Source of the DNA: Burkholderiales bacterium 39-55-53
GTDB taxonomy: Bacteria > Pseudomonadota > Gammaproteobacteria > Burkholderiales > Burkholderiaceae_C
Assembly: GCA_002282445.1 (NCBI GenBank)
Contig: NCJK01000001.1
Span: forward strand, 1-64,000
DNA: 64,000 nucleotides
Direction of reading: 5' to 3'
Shown here: in pieces, positions 18,701-32,195 of the stretch
Layout of the letters: every line of letters starts with the position of its first letter
Numbering within the stretch: position 1 is the first letter of the stretch
The notes under the pieces: model-generated
Databases searched by the model: none
Told to the model about the DNA's origin: nothing
Seen by the model: the letters and a program-made list of their open reading frames with translations, nothing else
Translations under genes and position numbers: made by a program

Positions 18701-19240
18701 ACCAAAGACTTGACCGACGCGATGAACACGCTGGAAGACGCCATTCGCAAGATCGACGGCGAAACCCGCGAGCTCTTGGGCGGCACGTTCAAGATCGTCA
18801 ACGAACACTTTGGCCGCATGTTCCCCGAGCTCTTCGGTGGTGGCAATGCAAAGTTGGTGATGACCGGCGAGGAAATTTTGGACTCTGGCGTGCAGGTGAT
18901 GGCCCAGCCTCCTGGCAAGAAAAACCAAACCATCCATTTGCTCTCAGGCGGCGAAAAAGCGCTGACTGCGATTGCTTTGGTGTTTGCGATCTTCCAACTC
19001 AACCCAGCGCCTTTCTGTTTGCTGGACGAGGTGGACGCGCCACTCGACGACGCCAACACCGAGCGTTATGCCAAGCTGGTGTCGAGCATGTCCAAAGAAA
19101 CCCAATTCCTTTTCATCTCGCACAACAAGATCGCCATGGAAATGGCCGAGCAACTCATTGGCGTGACCATGCAAGAACAAGGCGTTTCCCGTATCGTGGC
19201 AGTGGATATGGAGTCTGCTGTTTCCATGGCAGATGCTTGA
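15707..19240 (+). CDS. smc: Chromosome segregation ATPase SMC
   Basis: 1,177 residues, usual length for SMC. It organises and separates sister chromosomes as a dimer with ScpA/ScpB. Visible: Walker A GPNGCGKSNIMDAVRW near residue 32; long Glu/Gln/Ala-rich coiled coil about 170-500; a hinge-like globular region about 510-660 (KPWLAKHGLDGLQALW to IYVPSGHAISAHS); second coiled coil about 680-1000; ABC signature LSGGEKALTAIALVF near 1,079; Walker B FCLLDEVDAPLDDAN. Start is GTG 15707, supported by an AGAGAGG tract eight bases upstream. Fifteen bases separate it from zipA. ScpA/ScpB are not in the window. Confidence 0.97.
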   Translation: MRLNSIKLSGFKSFAEPTNFLLPGQLVGVVGPNGCGKSNIMDAVRWVLGESKASELRGESMQDVIFNGTTTRKAASRSSVELVFDNADHRAGGQWSQFPEIAVKRVLTRDGGSSYYINNQPVRRRDVQDVFLGTGLGPRAYAIIGQGTISRIIESKPEELRLFLEEAAGVSKYKERRRETENRLSDTRENLTRVEDILRELNANLEKLEKQAEVAQRYHALNADVTLKQHQLWFLRRAEAEADQVGIKTQADKAVNDLESRIADLRHIEADLETVRQAHYAAGDQVNQAQGALYEASAEVGRLEAEIRFVVEGRQRAEARLIQIKEQTAHWAAQSEQAQQEIENLASMAMDGEEKAVMLAAQVEEQAMQLPELEEALRVAQQRSNEQRGSVAQVQQQIQVLAADQRNIEEQSRNLNARQERLSADKNALAAPDEVRLNNLKEQLQEAQAHAEVTAAQLEELQANVPVLDEARRTAQQTVNDEQAKQADLSARLEALKALQEKVQTDDKLKPWLAKHGLDGLQALWSRIHIEAGWENALEAALRERMASLEVSRLDIVRAFQTDVPPTKLAFYTAPSAAAPAPQGASNDSQSAQPRLSDLLRLNDAGQKALLTDWLNGCFTAPNLDEALAKRSSLQPGQVIYVPSGHAISAHSVSFYAQDNEQSGLLARAQEIENLDKSSKAQIFIADEARNTLVRAEAAYSESSQRLISIRAEATAAQATAHELQVETLRLSQLAEQTRARSEQISGDLSEVEAQLADLQERRATAEARFEELDMQLADSQERHAQLDEAVINAERRLNDSREQQRSLERQAQEAQFAQRSLATREAELKRIIDTATQQAASVSTEEARVQEDLTRLTDAAAQAGLQNALNIKMEREAALAAKRSEYDDLTTKLRASDERRLQLERELEPLRQRITDFQLKEQAARLGLEQYSQLLADAEADLEAVSASILANNVRLGGLQGDIDRLHREITALGAVNLAALEELAIASERKLFLDAQTKDLTDAMNTLEDAIRKIDGETRELLGGTFKIVNEHFGRMFPELFGGGNAKLVMTGEEILDSGVQVMAQPPGKKNQTIHLLSGGEKALTAIALVFAIFQLNPAPFCLLDEVDAPLDDANTERYAKLVSSMSKETQFLFISHNKIAMEMAEQLIGVTMQEQGVSRIVAVDMESAVSMADA

Positions 19241-19255
19241 TAGCAAAATAAGAAC

Positions 19256-22740
<3,485 letters not shown>

Positions 22741-22749
22741 GGACACGAC

Positions 22750-23286
22750 ATGGCCGTTCGCGAAATCTTGAAAATGGGCGACGAGCGACTGCTTCGTTTG
22801 GCGCAACCCGTGAAGGCTTTCAACACGCCAGAGCTACACGCACTGCTCAAAGACTTAGACGACACCATGCTGGCCGCCAATGGCGCTGGCCTAGCCGCAC
22901 CGCAAATTGGTGTGGATTTGCAAGTGGTGGTGTTTGGTTCGGGCGAGGTCAACCCACGTTACCCCGATGCACCTGTGGTGCCTTACACCGTGCTCATCAA
23001 TCCTGTGCTCACGCCCATTGGGGATGAGGAAGAAGAGGGCTGGGAGGGCTGCTTGTCAGTGCCGGGCCTTCGCGGCGTGGTTCCGCGTTTCAAGCGGTTG
23101 CGCTACCAAGGTTTCGACGAAAAAGGCCAGCCGATTGACCGCACGGTGGATGGCTTTCATGCGCGCGTGGTGCAACACGAGTGCGACCACCTCATTGGTA
23201 AGCTGTACCCCATGCGCGTGCGCGATTTCTCGCGCTTTGGCTATACCGAGGTGTTGTTTCCGGGGCTGGATGACGCGGACGATTGA
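22750..23286 (+). CDS. def: Peptide deformylase
   Basis: 178 residues. It removes the formyl group from the N-terminal methionine of new proteins. All three motifs are present: [10 protein letters not shown] near residue 46 (motif 1), EGCLSVPG near 100 (motif 2, Cys metal ligand) and HECDH near 143 (motif 3, two His ligands and the catalytic Glu). The [12 protein letters not shown] start is typical. It is last in the smc operon and abuts the convergent glnD stop (23286/23287) with no spacer. A second def elsewhere is likely, since most relatives carry one with fmt. Confidence 0.95.
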   Translation: MAVREILKMGDERLLRLAQPVKAFNTPELHALLKDLDDTMLAANGAGLAAPQIGVDLQVVVFGSGEVNPRYPDAPVVPYTVLINPVLTPIGDEEEEGWEGCLSVPGLRGVVPRFKRLRYQGFDEKGQPIDRTVDGFHARVVQHECDHLIGKLYPMRVRDFSRFGYTEVLFPGLDDADD

Positions 23287-25884
23287 TTAAGACTGCAGCA
23301 CTGCCAACAACTCAGTCTCTATCTCTAACTGCGCTTTGTTTTGCTGCAATTCAGCGCCATCAATCAAGAAAGTGTCTTCCACGCGCTCACCCAAAGTGCT
23401 GATCTTGGCCAGCAACAAGTTCACCTTGTGGTTGGCCAACACACGCGCCACGCTGTAGAGCAGGCCCACACGGTCACTGGCGGAGATGCTCAGCAGCCAT
23501 TTCTGCGCGCGTTCATCGGGCTGCAAGCTCACGCGTGGTGCAATAGGGAAGCTCTTGACTCGGCGAGATTGGCGGCCTTTGCCTGCAGCAGGCAAAGGCT
23601 TGGCTTCGTTGATGGCTTCGCTCAAACCGGTTTCCACCAAGTTAATGAGGTCACGGTAGTGCTCTTCAAAATGGCCGCTCACCACTTGGAAGGTATCTAG
23701 CGCATAGCCATTGGTGGCGGTGTGCACTTTGGCGTCCCAAATGCTAAAGCCCGCTTGGTCAAAGTAGCCGCAGATGCGCGCAAACAAATCGGGTTGGTCG
23801 GGTGAATACACCATCACCTGCAAGCCTTCGCCCACGGGTGACAAGCGCGCACGCACGGTCACGCCCATGGGTTTGTCTTGGGCTTTGGCAATCGACAAGC
23901 TGCGCGAGAGCTGGCGTGTGTGCCATGCAATGTCAGCCGCATCGTGGCGCATGAAATAGCCCACGTCCAAGGTTTCCCACAAGTCTTTGTGCGCCTCAAA
24001 CGGCAGCGCATACAAGGCGAGCATGGTGAGGGCTTCGGTCTTGCGTTGTTCCACTTCGGCGTCGGCATCTGGGGCACGGCCGCCTAAGAAACGCAAGGTG
24101 TAGCGGTACAGGTCCTCTAGCAGCTTGCCTTTCCAAGCATTCCACACCTTGGGGCTGGTACCCCGAATGTCGGCCACAGTCAGCAGGTACAAAGCCGTGA
24201 GGTTGCGCTCGTTGCCGACGCGTTTGGCAAAGGCTTGAATCACATCGGGATCGCTCAAGTCTTGCTTTTGTGCGATGTGGCTCATGGTCAGGTGTTCACC
24301 CACCAAGAACTCGATCAGCTTGGCGTCTTCTTTGTTCAAGCTGTGGTCACGTGCAAATTTGCGCACCTCGCCACGGCCCAGTTGCGAATGGTCACCACCT
24401 CGGCCTTTGGCAATGTCATGGAACAAAGCAGCAACATACAAAATCCAAGGCTTGTCCCAGCCCGCCGCGAGTTGTGAGCAAAACGGGTATTCGTGGGAAT
24501 GCTCCGCCATGAAGAAGCGGCGCACATTGCGCAGCACCATCAAGATGTGTTGGTCCACGGTGTAGACATGGAACAAGTCATGCTGCATCTGGCCCACGAT
24601 GCGGCGGAAGGGCCACAGATATCGGCCCAGCACCGAGGTTTGGTTCATCAAACGAATGGCATGCGTGACACCGCTGGGCGCTTGCAAGATGCGCATGAAC
24701 ATCTCACGATTGGCCGGATCAGCGCGGAACTTGCCATCCATCAAGGTGCGCGCGTTGTACAACGCGCGCAATGTCCGGGCCGACAGGCCGCTGATGCCCA
24801 CCGTGGATTCGTACAACCAGAAGGTTTCCAAAATCGCGTGCGGGTTGTTCACATACACGTCGTCGCTCGTCACTTCGAGCATGCCAGCCTTGTCGGCAAA
24901 GCGCTCGTTGATGGGGCGCAGCACGTGTTGATTGCTGCTCAAGCGCTCCTCGATGTTGAGCAACAAAATTTGGTTGAGCTGGGTCACCGCTTTGGCGGCC
25001 CAGTAGTAGCGCTTCATCAGCGCTTCGCTGGCTACGCGTGCATTGAGCGTGCCGTCTTCTTCCACACCCAGCCCCAAGCTTTGAGCCACGGCGTGCTGCA
25101 AGTCAAACACCAAGCGGTCTTCACGACGTTTGGCAGCGAGGTGTAAGCGGGTACGAATGAGAGCTAAGGCGTCTTCGTTGCGCTTGAGTTGCTTGACTTC
25201 AAACTCGGTGGCCAAGCCTTTGCGACCCAAGCTTTCCCAGCTGTCGCCCAAACCTGAGGCCTTGGCCACCCACAGCACCACTTGCAAGTCACGCAGACCA
25301 CCCGGCGACTCTTTGCAGTTGGGCTCTAGGGAGTAAGGGGTATTTTCAAATTTGGTGTGACGCTGACGCATCTCCAGCGTCTTAGCCAAGAAGAAAGCTT
25401 TGGGGTCGAGCGCGATCGCGTAGTGCTTTTGGAAGGTTTTAAACAGCTTGACGCTGCCCACCAAAAAGCGCGCTTCCAACAGCGAGGTTTGAACGGTGAT
25501 GTCAGCCGAGGCTTCTTGCACACACTCTGTCACGGTGCGCACGCTAGAGCCAATTTCTAGGCCTGTGTCCCAGCAGCTGCCAATGAACTTTTCAATCTGC
25601 GCTTTGAGCGTTTCATCTTTTTCCGGCCATGTGCCATCGGGCATGAGCAAGAGCACATCCACGTCCGAATACGGAAACAGCTCACCACGGCCATAGCCGC
25701 CCACTGCCACCAAGCACAGCTGCTGGTCAAAGCCAGCAGCGTCCCAGAGGTGACGCAAGGTGTCGTCGGTCATGCTGCACAGCTTGTGCAACAAGTTTTT
25801 CACGCTACGTGGGGTGATAGAGCCGGACGCGGCCAGCAGCAATGCCGCCTTGTCCTTTCGGTAAAGGTTAGCCAAGGCGTTCAT
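23287..25884 (-). CDS. glnD: PII uridylyltransferase/uridylyl-removing enzyme GlnD
   Basis: 865 residues, usual for GlnD. It is the glutamine sensor that uridylylates PII proteins when glutamine is low and removes UMP when it is high. Seen: nucleotidyltransferase motif [19 protein letters not shown] near residue 63, with the Asp pair; a linker region; an HD hydrolase domain ([17 protein letters not shown] near 490) for deuridylylation; and two C-terminal ACT domains (about 700-780 and 795-860) that bind glutamine. It lies 13 bases downstream of map, so map-glnD is one transcription unit. PII and glnA genes are not in the window. Confidence 0.96.
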   Translation of the reverse strand: MNALANLYRKDKAALLLAASGSITPRSVKNLLHKLCSMTDDTLRHLWDAAGFDQQLCLVAVGGYGRGELFPYSDVDVLLLMPDGTWPEKDETLKAQIEKFIGSCWDTGLEIGSSVRTVTECVQEASADITVQTSLLEARFLVGSVKLFKTFQKHYAIALDPKAFFLAKTLEMRQRHTKFENTPYSLEPNCKESPGGLRDLQVVLWVAKASGLGDSWESLGRKGLATEFEVKQLKRNEDALALIRTRLHLAAKRREDRLVFDLQHAVAQSLGLGVEEDGTLNARVASEALMKRYYWAAKAVTQLNQILLLNIEERLSSNQHVLRPINERFADKAGMLEVTSDDVYVNNPHAILETFWLYESTVGISGLSARTLRALYNARTLMDGKFRADPANREMFMRILQAPSGVTHAIRLMNQTSVLGRYLWPFRRIVGQMQHDLFHVYTVDQHILMVLRNVRRFFMAEHSHEYPFCSQLAAGWDKPWILYVAALFHDIAKGRGGDHSQLGRGEVRKFARDHSLNKEDAKLIEFLVGEHLTMSHIAQKQDLSDPDVIQAFAKRVGNERNLTALYLLTVADIRGTSPKVWNAWKGKLLEDLYRYTLRFLGGRAPDADAEVEQRKTEALTMLALYALPFEAHKDLWETLDVGYFMRHDAADIAWHTRQLSRSLSIAKAQDKPMGVTVRARLSPVGEGLQVMVYSPDQPDLFARICGYFDQAGFSIWDAKVHTATNGYALDTFQVVSGHFEEHYRDLINLVETGLSEAINEAKPLPAAGKGRQSRRVKSFPIAPRVSLQPDERAQKWLLSISASDRVGLLYSVARVLANHKVNLLLAKISTLGERVEDTFLIDGAELQQNKAQLEIETELLAVLQS

Positions 25885-25897
25885 CGCGTGGGGGTGC

Positions 25898-26710
25898 TTA
25901 ACAGCAGGTGGTGGTCACAAAGTCGGGCAGGGCGGGGCTGCCGTCGGACAGGGTCAACACCTCGTAGCCCGTGGGCGTGACGAGGATGGTGTGTTCCCAC
26001 TGGGCTGACAACGAGTGGTCGCGCGTGACGATGGTCCAACCATCGCCTAGCTCTTTGATGTCTTTCTTGCCCGCGTTGATCATGGGCTCAATGGTGAAGG
26101 TCATGCCTTCGTGCAGCGTCTCGCCTGTGCCGGGCTTGCCGTAGTGCAGCACTTGCGGCTCTTCATGGAACACCTGGCCAATGCCGTGGCCACAAAACTC
26201 GCGCACCACTGAGAAACCGTGGCTCTCAGCAAAGCGTTGAATCGCAAAGCCAATGTCGCCCAAGCGTGCGCCGGGCCTGACCTTGACGATGCCGTGCCAC
26301 ATGGCTTCGTAAGTCAACTTAGACAAACGTTTGGCCGCGATGGACACATCGCCCACCGAGAACATGCGGCTGGTGTCGCCATGCCAACCGTCTTTGATGA
26401 CGGTGATGTCGATATTGACCGTGTCGCCTTTTTTCAGCGGCTTGTCATTGGGAATGCCGTGGCACACCTGATGGTTGATGGATGTGCAGATGGACTTGGG
26501 GTAGGGGTTATCACCGCTGGGGTTGTAGTTGAGCGGGGCGGGAATGGCCTGCTGAACTTGTGTGATGTAGTCGTAGCACAGCTTGTCGAGCTGGTTGGTC
26601 GTCACGCCCGGCACCACGTGCGGGGTGATGAAGTCGAGCACTTCGGAGGCCAGTTTGCCCGCGATGCGCATGCCTTGTGCGCCTTGGGCGTCTTTGATGG
26701 AGATGGTCAT
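25898..26710 (-). CDS. map: Type I methionine aminopeptidase
   Basis: 270 residues. It removes the N-terminal methionine after deformylation. The five metal ligands are visible in order: Asp in NIDITV near 100, Asp in HGDTSRMF near 110, His in CGHGIG near 173, Glu in TIEPMI near 206 and Glu in QWEHTIL near 237. The start [18 protein letters not shown] fits the family. The end (TTTCC) is cysteine-tipped. No ribosome-binding site is visible; instead an extended TGGGATAAT box ends seven bases before the ATG, suggesting a leaderless mRNA. It is followed by glnD. Confidence 0.96.
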   Translation of the reverse strand: MTISIKDAQGAQGMRIAGKLASEVLDFITPHVVPGVTTNQLDKLCYDYITQVQQAIPAPLNYNPSGDNPYPKSICTSINHQVCHGIPNDKPLKKGDTVNIDITVIKDGWHGDTSRMFSVGDVSIAAKRLSKLTYEAMWHGIVKVRPGARLGDIGFAIQRFAESHGFSVVREFCGHGIGQVFHEEPQVLHYGKPGTGETLHEGMTFTIEPMINAGKKDIKELGDGWTIVTRDHSLSAQWEHTILVTPTGYEVLTLSDGSPALPDFVTTTCC

Positions 26711-26717
26711 GATCGCA

Positions 26718-26723
26718 ATTATC
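26718..26723 (-). promoter_or_regulatory. GATAAT -10 box seven bases before map ATG
   Basis: Reads TGGGATAAT on the minus strand, an extended -10 (TGN before the hexamer), then seven bases and ATG 26710. The expected transcription start is at or next to the start codon. Confidence 0.55.
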
Positions 26724-26830
26724 CCATTGAGGTTGTAGACCTTGTTTATTGCAGTTTTTCCATGAGCTGCTCACATGCTTTCCAACTCAAGTCCCTAAGC
26801 TTGTTCATCTTCACATCTCAGCCTTTGTGT

Positions 26831-27112
26831 ATGTACAATAAGTTAAAGATTGTTTTCGATTCAGAAAAAGACAAGCTCAACCAGTTGAAACATGACGGCC
26901 TGTCGTTGGCTGAAGCTGCTGACCTTGAATGGTGTGAAGCGGCCTATATTCAAGATCAACGCCATGAATACGGGGAAACCAGAATCGTCGCGTTTGCCTA
27001 TTTGGCTGACCGACTATGTGTCGTTGTCTTTGTAGACCGTGATGATCAACGAAGAATCATCAGCTTACGCAAAGCAAATTACAGAGAGGTGAAGCGCTAT
27101 GCCAAAACTTAA
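26831..27112 (+). CDS. brnT: BrnT-family toxin of a type II toxin-antitoxin pair
   Basis: 93 residues from ATG 26831; the open frame extends upstream into antisense map, and the family length (about 90) sets the start. BrnT toxins are RelE-fold ribonucleases that inhibit translation. Family features: the N-terminal FDxxK pattern (IVFDSEKDKLNQLKH), a central ETRIVAF strand, and the C-terminal RIISLRKANYREVKRY, matching the usual RIISARxAxxxE..Y. The antitoxin gene begins 14 bases before its stop, the usual toxin-first order for BrnT/BrnA. A TTGT-N6-ACAA imperfect palindrome overlaps the start. Confidence 0.85.
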   Translation: MYNKLKIVFDSEKDKLNQLKHDGLSLAEAADLEWCEAAYIQDQRHEYGETRIVAFAYLADRLCVVVFVDRDDQRRIISLRKANYREVKRYAKT

Positions 27113-27389
27113 AGCCGGAACCATCATTCCAACTCCCGAGGAGGATGCCATCATCCAAACGGGCATTGATGCAGACCCCGACACTTGGTTTTTGACCGAC
27201 GAAGAGTGGGAGAAAGTCAAACCCACAGTTCGCATTGGCCGCCCCCCTGCAGAGGTGACCAAAGAACGCATCACCATCCGTTTGTCGCGCGATGTTGTCA
27301 CGCAGTTTCGCGCCACGGGCGCTGGCTGGCAAACACGTATGGATGCGGCATTACGCCAATTCATCGAAGAACACCCGCTCGCGCACTGA
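27099..27389 (+). CDS. brnA: BrnA-family antitoxin
   Basis: 96 residues. BrnA proteins bind BrnT and repress their own operon through a C-terminal ribbon-helix-helix fold. Here the N-terminal part is acidic (PTPEEDAIIQTGIDADPDTW, toxin-binding side). The conserved stretch GRPPAEVTKERITIRLSRDVVTQF around residues 47-70 and the helix MDAALRQFIEEH match BrnA/DUF4415 proteins. The start overlaps brnT by 14 bases. The next gene, purL, follows after 108 bases with its own start region. Confidence 0.85.
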   Translation: MPKLKAGTIIPTPEEDAIIQTGIDADPDTWFLTDEEWEKVKPTVRIGRPPAEVTKERITIRLSRDVVTQFRATGAGWQTRMDAALRQFIEEHPLAH

Positions 27390-27497
27390 TTGTGTACAAA
27401 ACACCCTCTAGCGACACGTAAAATCTTGCCTTTGCCGACCAGCCCCAGTCAGCGGCCCGGCCCGATTCGATTTCCGTCTTTTTCTCAAGGCTCCCTC

Positions 27498-30400
27498 GTG
27501 TCCCTGCACATCAGCATTTTCGAAGGCGGCAACGCCCTCAGCGATTTCCGTGTTCAACAGCTCTTGCCCCGTTTGGCGGCAATCTCCCCGCAAATCCAAG
27601 GCCTGAGTGCCCGCTTTGTGCATTTGGCTGCGACCGAGGCCACGCTGGATGCCTCGCAGCAACAAACACTGGCTGCTTTGCTGACTTATGGCGAGCCTGC
27701 TCACACATCACCTACAGGCACGCTGCTGGTGGTGACGCCACGTTTTGGCACGGTGTCGCCTTGGGCATCAAAGGCCACCGACATTGCGCACAACTGCGGT
27801 TTGCAGCTCAAGCGCGTTGAGCGCATCACCGAGTTCCACATTCAACTCAAAGACGGCTTGCTGAGCAAAGCCACGCTCACACCCGAAAAACTGGCCGCCG
27901 TGGCCGATGTGTTGCACGACCGCATGACCGAGTCTGTCATGCGCACGCGCGACGAGGCGCTGGGCTTATTCACCGAACTGCACCCCGCACCGATGGAGCA
28001 AGTGGATGTGCTGGGCGGTGGCGAAGCCGCATTGCAAGACGCCAACAAGCGCTGGGGCTTGGCTTTGGCCGAGGACGAGATTGCGTATTTGGTGAATGCC
28101 TTTACCCAGCTCAAGCGCAACCCCACTGATGTCGAGTTGATGATGTTCGCGCAAGCCAACAGCGAGCACTGCCGACACAAAATTTTCAATGCCGAGTTCA
28201 CCATTGACGGCGAAGCGCAATCGCACAGCCTGTTTGGCATGATTCGCCACACCGAAAAAACCAGCCCGCAATACACGGTGGTGGCGTATTCGGACAACGC
28301 ATCCATCATGGAAGGCCACCAGGTCGAGCGCTTCATCGCCACCAACAATGGCAAAGACCTGCCTCAGTACGAAAAAGTGTCAGCCACCAACCATGTGTTG
28401 ATGAAGGTCGAAACCCACAACCACCCCACAGCCATTTCACCTTACCCCGGTGCGTCCACCGGCAATGGCGGAGAGATTCGCGACGAAGGTGCAACAGGCC
28501 GAGGCTCCAAGCCCAAGGCTGGTATGTCTGGCTTCACCGTGTCAAAGCTTTGGGACAGCAAACTAGGCCGCCCCTCACACATGGCTAGCCCTTTGCAAAT
28601 CATGACCGAAGGCCCCTTGGGTGGCGCTGCATTTAACAACGAGTTTGGCCGTCCTAACCTGACCGGCTACTTCCGCGAGTACGAACAAGACGTGGCCGGC
28701 GTGACACGCGGTTACCACAAGCCCATCATGATTGCGGGCGGCTTGGGCGTGATTGACAGCGAACAAACAAAGAAGATTGAGTTCCCAGCAGGCACATTGC
28801 TGATTCAACTCGGCGGCCCCGGCATGCGCATTGGCATGGGCGGCGGCGCAGCCAGCTCGATGGCCAGTGGCACAAACGCAGCAGAACTCGACTTTGACTC
28901 AGTGCAACGCGGTAACCCCGAGATCGAGCGCCGTGCGCAAGAGGTGATCAACCATTGCTGGGCGCAAGGCAAGGCCAACCCCATCCTCGCGATTCACGAT
29001 GTGGGCGCGGGCGGTTTGTCCAACGCATTTCCTGAGCTGACCAACGACGCCGGCCGTGGCGCACGCTTTGATTTGCGCGCTGTGCCGCTGGAAGAGTCTG
29101 GCTTGGCTCCCAAAGAAATTTGGTCGAACGAAAGCCAAGAGCGCTACGTGATGGCCATTGCGCCCGAGTCGCTTGAGCAATTCAAAGCCTTCTGCGAACG
29201 CGAACGTTGCCCGTTTGCGGTGGTGGGTGTGGCGACTGAAGAGCGTCACCTCACATTGGCCGACGAAGGCGCAGCGGTGCAGCCCGTCGATATGCCCATG
29301 AACGTGCTGCTGGGCAAACCACCCAAGATGCACCGCGATGTGACGCGTGTAGAGCGTACCAGCGCCCCCATGGACCTCACAGGCGTGAGCTTGCAAGAAG
29401 CCGTGATCAACGTGTTGAGCCACCCCACGGTGGCCAGCAAACGATTCCTCGTCACCATCGGCGACCGCGCCGTTGGTGGCCTCACGCACCGCGACCAAAT
29501 GGTGGGCCCATGGCAAGTGCCTGTGGCCGACGTGGCCGTGACCTTGGCCGACTACCAAAGCTTCGCTGGCGAAGCCATGAGCATGGGCGAGCGTACACCG
29601 CTTGCGTCACTCGACGCACCGGCCTCAGGCCGTATGGCTGTGGCTGAAGCCATCACCAATTTATTAGCTGCACCGTTTGAGTTGCCACGCGTCAAGCTCA
29701 GCGCCAACTGGATGGCCGCGTGTGGCGAGGCTGGTGAAGACGCTGCGTTGTACGACACCGTCAAAGCGGTTGGCTTAGAACTCTGCCCCGCCTTGGGCAT
29801 TTCTATACCCGTGGGCAAAGACAGTTTGTCTATGCGCACGCAGTGGAGTGAGAACGGCGAGACCAAAAAAGTCACCTCGCCAGTAAGTCTGATCATCAGC
29901 GCGTTTGCGTCCATCCCCGATGTGCGCGGCACGCTCACGCCGCAGCTCAACAACACCGAAGACACCACCTTGGTGTTGGTGCAGTTGGGCGAGGGCAATC
30001 GCCGCATGGCGGGCAGCATCTTGGGTCAAGTGCTGAACCAAGCGGGCGACCACGTGCCAGACCTCGACGATGCACAAGACTTGGTCAAGCTCGTCAACGC
30101 CGTCAACGCCTTGCGCGCACAAGGCAAGATCTTGGCGTACCACGACCGCAGCGATGGTGGCCTGATAGCGGCCGTGTGCGAAATGGCGTTTGCAGGCCAA
30201 GTGGGTGTGGCGCTGAATGTGGACATGCTCATCACCGAAGGCGACGGCATCAACGACAGCCGTGCCGAATACGGTGATACCAAGAACTGGGCTTCACAGG
30301 TCAGCGCCCGTCGCGAAGAGCTGACGCTGCAAGCCTTGTTCAACGAAGAGCTGGGTGTGGTGCTGCAGGTGCGCACGTCTGAACGCAACGAGGTGATGCA

Positions 30401-31490
30401 AACCTTGCGTGAGCATGGCTTGTCCAAGCACAGCCACTTTGTGGGCAAGACACGCCCCGAGTCGTCCACCATAGCCAAAGGCAAGGGCGAGATCAGCGTG
30501 TGGCGCGACACCAAAGAAGTGTTTGTGGCCAAGCTCGCCGACCTGCACCAAGTGTGGGACAGCGTGAGCTGGAAGATTTGCCAGCAACGTGACAACCCTG
30601 CGTGTGCCGATGCAGAGCACGCCGCAGCAGGTAACCCATCCGACCCCGGCATGCATGTGCATTTGCCTGCGGGTATCACCGACAACGTGGCAGCGCCCTT
30701 CATCAACGTGTCCGCCAAACCCAAAGTGGCTGTGCTGCGCGAGCAGGGCGTCAACTCACACATCGAAATGGCTTATGCGTTTGCCGAAGCCGGCTTTGAC
30801 GCCTACGACGTGCACATGACCGACCTGCAAACAGGCCGAGCCAAGCTGCAAGACTTCAAAGGTTTGGTGGCGTGCGGCGGCTTCAGCTACGGCGACACCT
30901 TGGGCGCTGGCATTGGCTGGGCCCGCAGCATCACGTTCAACCCCGTGTTGTCTGAGCAAATGCAGCAGTTCTTTGCACGCACCGACACCTTTGGTTTGGG
31001 CGTGTGCAACGGCTGCCAAATGTTTGCAGAGTTGGCCGACATCATCCCAGGCGCTGAACACTGGCCGCGCTTCACCACCAACCAAAGCGAGCGCTTTGAA
31101 GCACGTTTGAGCATGGTGGAAGTGTTGGAATCACCGTCTCTGGTCTTCGCAGGTATGGCCGGTGCACGTTTGCCAATTGCCGTGGCGCACGGTGAAGGCT
31201 TTGCCAACTTCAGCCAACGCGGCAACGCATCTAAAGCATTGCCCGCCATGCGCTTTGTCGACAACCACGGCGCAGCGACTGAGGCCTATCCGTTCAACCC
31301 CAACGGCAGTGCAGGTGGCTTGACCTCTGTCACCACGGCAGACGGCCGCTTCACCGCCATGATGCCGCACCCCGAGCGCGTGTTCCGCAACGTGCAAATG
31401 AGCTGGACAGACATGGATGCATCGGGTGGTGTAGACGCATTCAGCCCTTGGATGCGGATGTGGCGCAATGCGCGCAAGTGGGTGGGTTGA
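27498..31490 (+). CDS. purL: Phosphoribosylformylglycinamidine synthase PurL (large type)
   Basis: 1,330 residues from GTG 27498 ([18 protein letters not shown]), chosen because the family start LHxFxGxxALSxFR fits here and AAGG lies upstream; an open frame from TTG 27390 adds 36 unlike residues. It makes FGAM from FGAR, glutamine and ATP in purine synthesis. Visible: the N-terminal PurS-like domain; the linker ending in [32 protein letters not shown] and [10 protein letters not shown] in the first AIR-synthetase-like half; GKDSLSM in the second; and a glutaminase domain with nucleophile Cys1170 ([11 protein letters not shown]) and His/Glu in MMPHPERVF. It ends just before a bidirectional terminator. 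Confidence 0.97.
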   Translation: MSLHISIFEGGNALSDFRVQQLLPRLAAISPQIQGLSARFVHLAATEATLDASQQQTLAALLTYGEPAHTSPTGTLLVVTPRFGTVSPWASKATDIAHNCGLQLKRVERITEFHIQLKDGLLSKATLTPEKLAAVADVLHDRMTESVMRTRDEALGLFTELHPAPMEQVDVLGGGEAALQDANKRWGLALAEDEIAYLVNAFTQLKRNPTDVELMMFAQANSEHCRHKIFNAEFTIDGEAQSHSLFGMIRHTEKTSPQYTVVAYSDNASIMEGHQVERFIATNNGKDLPQYEKVSATNHVLMKVETHNHPTAISPYPGASTGNGGEIRDEGATGRGSKPKAGMSGFTVSKLWDSKLGRPSHMASPLQIMTEGPLGGAAFNNEFGRPNLTGYFREYEQDVAGVTRGYHKPIMIAGGLGVIDSEQTKKIEFPAGTLLIQLGGPGMRIGMGGGAASSMASGTNAAELDFDSVQRGNPEIERRAQEVINHCWAQGKANPILAIHDVGAGGLSNAFPELTNDAGRGARFDLRAVPLEESGLAPKEIWSNESQERYVMAIAPESLEQFKAFCERERCPFAVVGVATEERHLTLADEGAAVQPVDMPMNVLLGKPPKMHRDVTRVERTSAPMDLTGVSLQEAVINVLSHPTVASKRFLVTIGDRAVGGLTHRDQMVGPWQVPVADVAVTLADYQSFAGEAMSMGERTPLASLDAPASGRMAVAEAITNLLAAPFELPRVKLSANWMAACGEAGEDAALYDTVKAVGLELCPALGISIPVGKDSLSMRTQWSENGETKKVTSPVSLIISAFASIPDVRGTLTPQLNNTEDTTLVLVQLGEGNRRMAGSILGQVLNQAGDHVPDLDDAQDLVKLVNAVNALRAQGKILAYHDRSDGGLIAAVCEMAFAGQVGVALNVDMLITEGDGINDSRAEYGDTKNWASQVSARREELTLQALFNEELGVVLQVRTSERNEVMQTLREHGLSKHSHFVGKTRPESSTIAKGKGEISVWRDTKEVFVAKLADLHQVWDSVSWKICQQRDNPACADAEHAAAGNPSDPGMHVHLPAGITDNVAAPFINVSAKPKVAVLREQGVNSHIEMAYAFAEAGFDAYDVHMTDLQTGRAKLQDFKGLVACGGFSYGDTLGAGIGWARSITFNPVLSEQMQQFFARTDTFGLGVCNGCQMFAELADIIPGAEHWPRFTTNQSERFEARLSMVEVLESPSLVFAGMAGARLPIAVAHGEGFANFSQRGNASKALPAMRFVDNHGAATEAYPFNPNGSAGGLTSVTTADGRFTAMMPHPERVFRNVQMSWTDMDASGGVDAFSPWMRMWRNARKWVG

Positions 31491-31506
31491 TACACAAAGC
31501 CCCAAT

Positions 31507-31534
31507 AAAAAACGCAGCCACGGCTGCGTTTTTT
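31507..31534. terminator. Bidirectional intrinsic terminator between purL and the MOSC gene
   Basis: AAAAAA-CGCAGC-CACG-GCTGCG-TTTTTT: a six-base-pair GC stem with a four-base loop, flanked by A and T tracts that extend the pairing to twelve. It works on either strand. It starts 16 bases after the purL stop and overlaps the stop codon of the leftward MOSC gene. Confidence 0.9.
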
Positions 31535-32180
31535 ATTTCATCAAATAGCTGACCCGCTGCTTGATTTTGTCTTGCCACACCTTAGCAATGCCTGGTGTTT
31601 CGGCCAGTTGGCTCAACGCATCCAGATCTGGGCGGTGCTCACGCCAAAGCGTCATGGCTTGGTGCAGGGTAGGGGCTTGGCTTGCGGCTTCATGCAGTAC
31701 CAAGCTGTCGTTTGGGTTGACCGTGCCGGTTTGCAACACGCGCCAGTACCAACCTGTGAGCAGGTGTTGGTCGATGAACAAGGCCATGCCATCGCATCCA
31801 AAACGTTCGTCAATCTTCCAGCACGGGTTGCGTGGTTGGCAGACTTGAATCAGCGCTGTGCCGAGTTGCCACACGTCGCCTAAGCGCACATCGTGTTCAT
31901 CTAGGTCAGCTGTAGCGATGTTTTCGCCCATGCTGCCAGGCACTAGCAAGGGGGCTGCATCGCCAAACTGCGCGGCGAGCTTGGCGTAGTGCGTGCTGGG
32001 GTAAAGATGCACGGCTTTTTCGGGGCCACCGTGCACACGCAGGTCAGCTTGGTGGTCGCCTGCAAATCCATTTAAACCCAATGCAATGGGCTCGTGCACG
32101 CTTATTTTGTAAATGCCCGTAGGCCGTCCTGACACGGGCAGCGCTTGCACTTGGCCGATGAAGAGCGAGACCTTGGCCAT
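31533..32180 (-). CDS. MOSC domain protein, YiiM-like
   Basis: 215 residues. MOSC domains are related to the C-terminal domain of molybdenum cofactor sulfurase; YiiM-type proteins reduce N-hydroxylated substrates with molybdenum cofactor. Features: GFAGDHQADLRVHGGPEKAVHLYP around residues 38-60 is the MOSC core (GDxQxDxxxHGGxxKAV), PGSMGENI near 81, and the conserved cysteine in CQPRNPCWKIDERF near 119, expected to bind the cofactor. It lies 15 bases downstream of rlhA and probably shares its mRNA, though no functional link is known. Confidence 0.88.
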   Translation of the reverse strand: MAKVSLFIGQVQALPVSGRPTGIYKISVHEPIALGLNGFAGDHQADLRVHGGPEKAVHLYPSTHYAKLAAQFGDAAPLLVPGSMGENIATADLDEHDVRLGDVWQLGTALIQVCQPRNPCWKIDERFGCDGMALFIDQHLLTGWYWRVLQTGTVNPNDSLVLHEAASQAPTLHQAMTLWREHRPDLDALSQLAETPGIAKVWQDKIKQRVSYLMK

Positions 32181-32195
32181 TCTGAAGGCTGAGCT

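Noticed and set aside
23287-25884. Plus-strand frames opposite glnD such as 24493-25146
   Set aside because: They are antisense shadows with no motif, and glnD is complete with all domains.
26219-26830. Upstream extension of brnT
   Set aside because: The frame runs antisense to map; BrnT family length and start context place the start at 26831.
27390-27497. Extended purL start at TTG 27390
   Set aside because: The extra 36 residues do not match PurL, and the family N-terminus begins at GTG 27498.
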